Of a DNA stretch of 64,000 nt, positions 62,000 through 64,000 are shown piece by piece. Position numbers and translations under genes: made by a program. The stretch is from Candidatus Accumulibacter proximus. GTDB lineage: Bacteria > Pseudomonadota > Gammaproteobacteria > Burkholderiales > Rhodocyclaceae. How positions within the stretch are numbered: the first letter of the stretch is position 1; each line of letters begins with the position of its first letter. The notes under the pieces were generated by a model. The model worked only from the letters and a program-made list of their open reading frames with translations. It was not told the DNA's origin and searched no databases. Location: positions 1 to 64,000 of the forward strand of contig JADJMH010000002.1 in the NCBI GenBank assembly GCA_016709675.1, given 5' to 3'.

Positions 62000-62950
62000 T
62001 CAGTTCTCCGACGGGGGGAATACGGCGGCAAGTTGCGGCGCGCTTATGGCGGTGTCGAACCAGGCCTCGATCTGCTCGATATTGGCTGCAGCGATCTGCT
62101 CGACAACGGCGGAAGGAATCGGGCCAAATCGATGGGCAAGCAGGCGTTGGAGCGCAAGGGCCTCGCCCGCGAGCTTTCCCTCTGCGATGGCCTGGGCCTT
62201 CCATAGATCAATATTCGTTTCCAGCATGTCGGTTCCTTTCAGAATGTCGTCCACGGCGGGCAGCTCGAGCCCGGGCATCTTCCGGCTTAGCCGGTACTGC
62301 ATCCACTGCATCACCGCGCGGTCTATCGTCTGTTTGAACGGCGACTGCGCGACCGTCTGACCAAGATAGCGAATCGCTCGTTTCGCCTCTTCGGTGTCAC
62401 GTGTGTGCTCGATGCGAAATATCGCGGCCATCACCCGTTGCAGCCCCTCCAGATACTCGGCAGTGAACCGTCCCTCATCCAGCAGCCAGAATCGCAATTT
62501 CGGCTGAAACTCCGTCAGCACTGCCGGGTGCGGCTGGATCAGGTCGAAGATCTCCGTGCTATGGTTCCAGCGCATGTCACCGTTGTAAATGACTATCGGT
62601 AACACCGGTGGCAGGCCGTCCGTCAGATCAATGGTCTTCCCCCGCACCAGATGGTCGTATAGCGCCGCGACGTATTGCATCATTCGTACCGGCATGCCCG
62701 GGTCGACCGCCGACTGAAACTCGAGCAACAGGTAGAGGTAGATCCGCTGCCCTTGCAGTTCGATCGACCACACCACGTCCTCTTCGCGCTTTTTCATCGC
62801 GGGCGTGATGAAGGTGCCGGTTTCCGGGCGCAGCGTGGCATAGTCCAGAAGTTCCGTCAGGCCCGGCGGGGCGAACACCTCCAGCAGCTCCCGCACCAGA
62901 TCCGCGTGCGAAAAAAGGTATCGGTAGCCGGTATCGTGCAGGTGAACCAT
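62000..62950 (-). CDS. Rpn-family recombination-promoting nuclease
   Basis: The 316-residue protein has the PD-(D/E)XK nuclease core of the RpnA/transposase_31 family: DTGYRYLFSHADLVRELLEV, the acidic pair in EEDVVWSIELQGQRIYLYLL, and the catalytic E-x-Q in LLEFQSAVDPGMPVRMMQYV. The C-terminal 80 residues carry the DUF4351-like helical tail (LLAHRFGPIPSAVVEQIAAA). Such proteins nick DNA and raise recA-independent recombination. They are not tied to one IS family. It sits at the edge of the IS region. Confidence 0.88.
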   Translation of the reverse strand: MVHLHDTGYRYLFSHADLVRELLEVFAPPGLTELLDYATLRPETGTFITPAMKKREEDVVWSIELQGQRIYLYLLLEFQSAVDPGMPVRMMQYVAALYDHLVRGKTIDLTDGLPPVLPIVIYNGDMRWNHSTEIFDLIQPHPAVLTEFQPKLRFWLLDEGRFTAEYLEGLQRVMAAIFRIEHTRDTEEAKRAIRYLGQTVAQSPFKQTIDRAVMQWMQYRLSRKMPGLELPAVDDILKGTDMLETNIDLWKAQAIAEGKLAGEALALQRLLAHRFGPIPSAVVEQIAAANIEQIEAWFDTAISAPQLAAVFPPSEN

Positions 62951-63003
62951 GGCCCTGATTGTAGTGCGTCAGCGAGCCGCTCGCAAACCGGACGGTAGCC
63001 GAA

Positions 63004-63019
63004 CAGCCCTGACGCATGA
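63004..63019 (+). repeat. Dispersed 16-bp repeat, copy 3
   Basis: CAGCCCTGACGCATGA upstream of the Rpn gene. The following bases (GAATCGAATCCGTTTG) also resemble those after copy 1 once the IS21 insertion is removed (GAATCGAGGCTGTTTG). Confidence 0.6.
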
Positions 63020-63165
63020 ACTCGCTGAATCGAATCCGTTTGTTGGCGCCGTCCAGCTGCCAGTGAAGGCGCAGGTACAGCTTGGACACTGTGCAAATTC
63101 GCCGCGACCCAGGTGTTCACGTTACCCCCTATGGTACGATTGCCTCGGCATTTTCGGGGGCTGCG

Positions 63166-63975
63166 ATGGCGCACGCGGAAGATTCACTGATCAAGCTTCA
63201 GGACTTGGCCGGTTTTCTCGAAGAGGGGGCTTTTGACGACAACATGCAGCGGCTCGCTGCGCTGACCGCAAGCGTGCTCAATGCAGAGAGCTGCTCGCTG
63301 ATGTTGCTCAGCGACGGCGAGCTGGAAAGCCCGCGCTTGCGCGTCTGCGGCAGCTTCGGGCCGTTGCCTGCGGTTGCGTACAGGGAGTCCATCGGCAACG
63401 GCGAGGGGATCGCGGGGCGGGTGATCGCCACCGGCAAGGCATTGCTGATTGAGGACATCCTGCGATCGGAGTTTGCGCAGTCGGCGCGGCGTGCAGATGA
63501 TCCGCGCAAGAGCCTGCTCTGCTCGCCGGTCCCGATCAATGGCCGCATCATCGGCGTGCTGAACATCAGCGGACATCGGCAGGGACGTGCTTTCAGGATC
63601 GAGGATCTGCGCCTGCTAGAGGTGGTTTCGCTGTTTGTCGGCAAGGCCATTCAGGTAGTCCAGCTGCAGAACATCCTGAATTCACGCTTCGCCCAGTTGG
63701 CGTTGATGCAGGCCGCGGAAAAGGATGTTGGTAACGCTCTGGCGAGTGCGGTGCACAACCCGGACCAGGTGGCCAGGATTCTGGCCAAGTCCTTTTTCAA
63801 GGAAATGACTCGCGCTGGCTTCGGTTCCAGTCAGATCATCAACGCAGCCTCGGAGATCATCGCGCAACTGAGCAGCAGCCTCCGTCGCCACAGCCAGCGG
63901 TTTGACCGGGAAAGCGCGGATTTGCCTGGAGAAACAGCCGCGCGAAATGAGGCTGTGACCAAAGCGGCCAACTGA
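63166..63975 (+). CDS. GAF-domain signalling protein
   Basis: The 269-residue cytoplasmic protein has a GAF domain at about residues 15-160 (AESCSLMLLSDGELESPRLR; GNGEGIAGRVIATGKALLIE; LLCSPVPINGRIIGVLNIS). A helical C-terminal region follows (HNPDQVARILAKSFFKEMTR) with no recognised output domain. The ATG at 63166 (GGGGG upstream) is chosen over 63082. The stand-alone GAF plus helical tail suggests a sensor that works with a separate partner. The ligand is unknown. Confidence 0.82.
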   Translation: MAHAEDSLIKLQDLAGFLEEGAFDDNMQRLAALTASVLNAESCSLMLLSDGELESPRLRVCGSFGPLPAVAYRESIGNGEGIAGRVIATGKALLIEDILRSEFAQSARRADDPRKSLLCSPVPINGRIIGVLNISGHRQGRAFRIEDLRLLEVVSLFVGKAIQVVQLQNILNSRFAQLALMQAAEKDVGNALASAVHNPDQVARILAKSFFKEMTRAGFGSSQIINAASEIIAQLSSSLRRHSQRFDRESADLPGETAARNEAVTKAAN

Positions 63976-64000
63976 GGAAACCTGCCGGCCGAGGCGGTTA

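Overview
The window is high-GC proteobacterial DNA. The gene set is betaproteobacterial and resembles a polyphosphate-accumulating, floc-forming sludge bacterium such as 'Candidatus Accumulibacter'. The evidence is a phosphate/polyphosphate cluster (Pit remnant, PhoU-like proteins, CYTH-CHAD), a propionate-type CoA-transferase, PEP-CTERM proteins with an exosortase-associated acyltransferase, and a heavy insertion-sequence load. The genus is an inference from gene content only. I saw no rRNA or tRNA gene and no CRISPR array.

1-11,000: a decayed histidine kinase/NtrC-type regulator pair, then three transcription units. Each unit is preceded by the same layout: GGTGTWAC, about 110 bp, TGTTRCACC, about 86 bp, then a -24/-12 (sigma-54) promoter. 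They drive a Pit remnant plus a PhoU-like protein, a broken CYTH-CHAD gene, and two more PhoU-like proteins. A SulP transporter fused to STAS and cyclic-nucleotide domains, a universal stress protein and an AlkA-type glycosylase follow.

11,000-34,900: mostly intact housekeeping and accessory genes. They include a TIR-membrane protein translationally coupled to an OmpA/TPR lipoprotein, a second SulP transporter, an acyl-CoA ligase, a Spy-like gene with rpoH, a CurA-type reductase, a large membrane protein of unknown function, a CoA-transferase, an EAL/HDOD protein, a tightly packed waaF to phosphomannomutase operon, ilvE, and a nudJ-like gene, a secreted unknown and mnmA.

35,000-46,000: an envelope and small-molecule region. 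It holds a FeeM-like acyltransferase fused to PilZ, the PEP-CTERM acyltransferase, a GDSL PEP-CTERM esterase, a metallo-beta-lactamase-fold protein, a ThiF-like plus nitroreductase-like pair, and a PepA-like PEP-CTERM protein. The two PEP-CTERM genes have sigma-54 promoters with their own conserved upstream element, which resembles the sites in the phosphate cluster.

43,400-61,800: an IS graveyard. IS1634, IS481-like, IS1182, IS21 and IS66 elements are nested in one another. One IS66-type element carries an intact DUF4338 (DruA-like) gene as cargo. Two orphan FtsX/MacB-type permeases lie between IS copies. The window ends with an Rpn-family nuclease and a GAF-domain protein.
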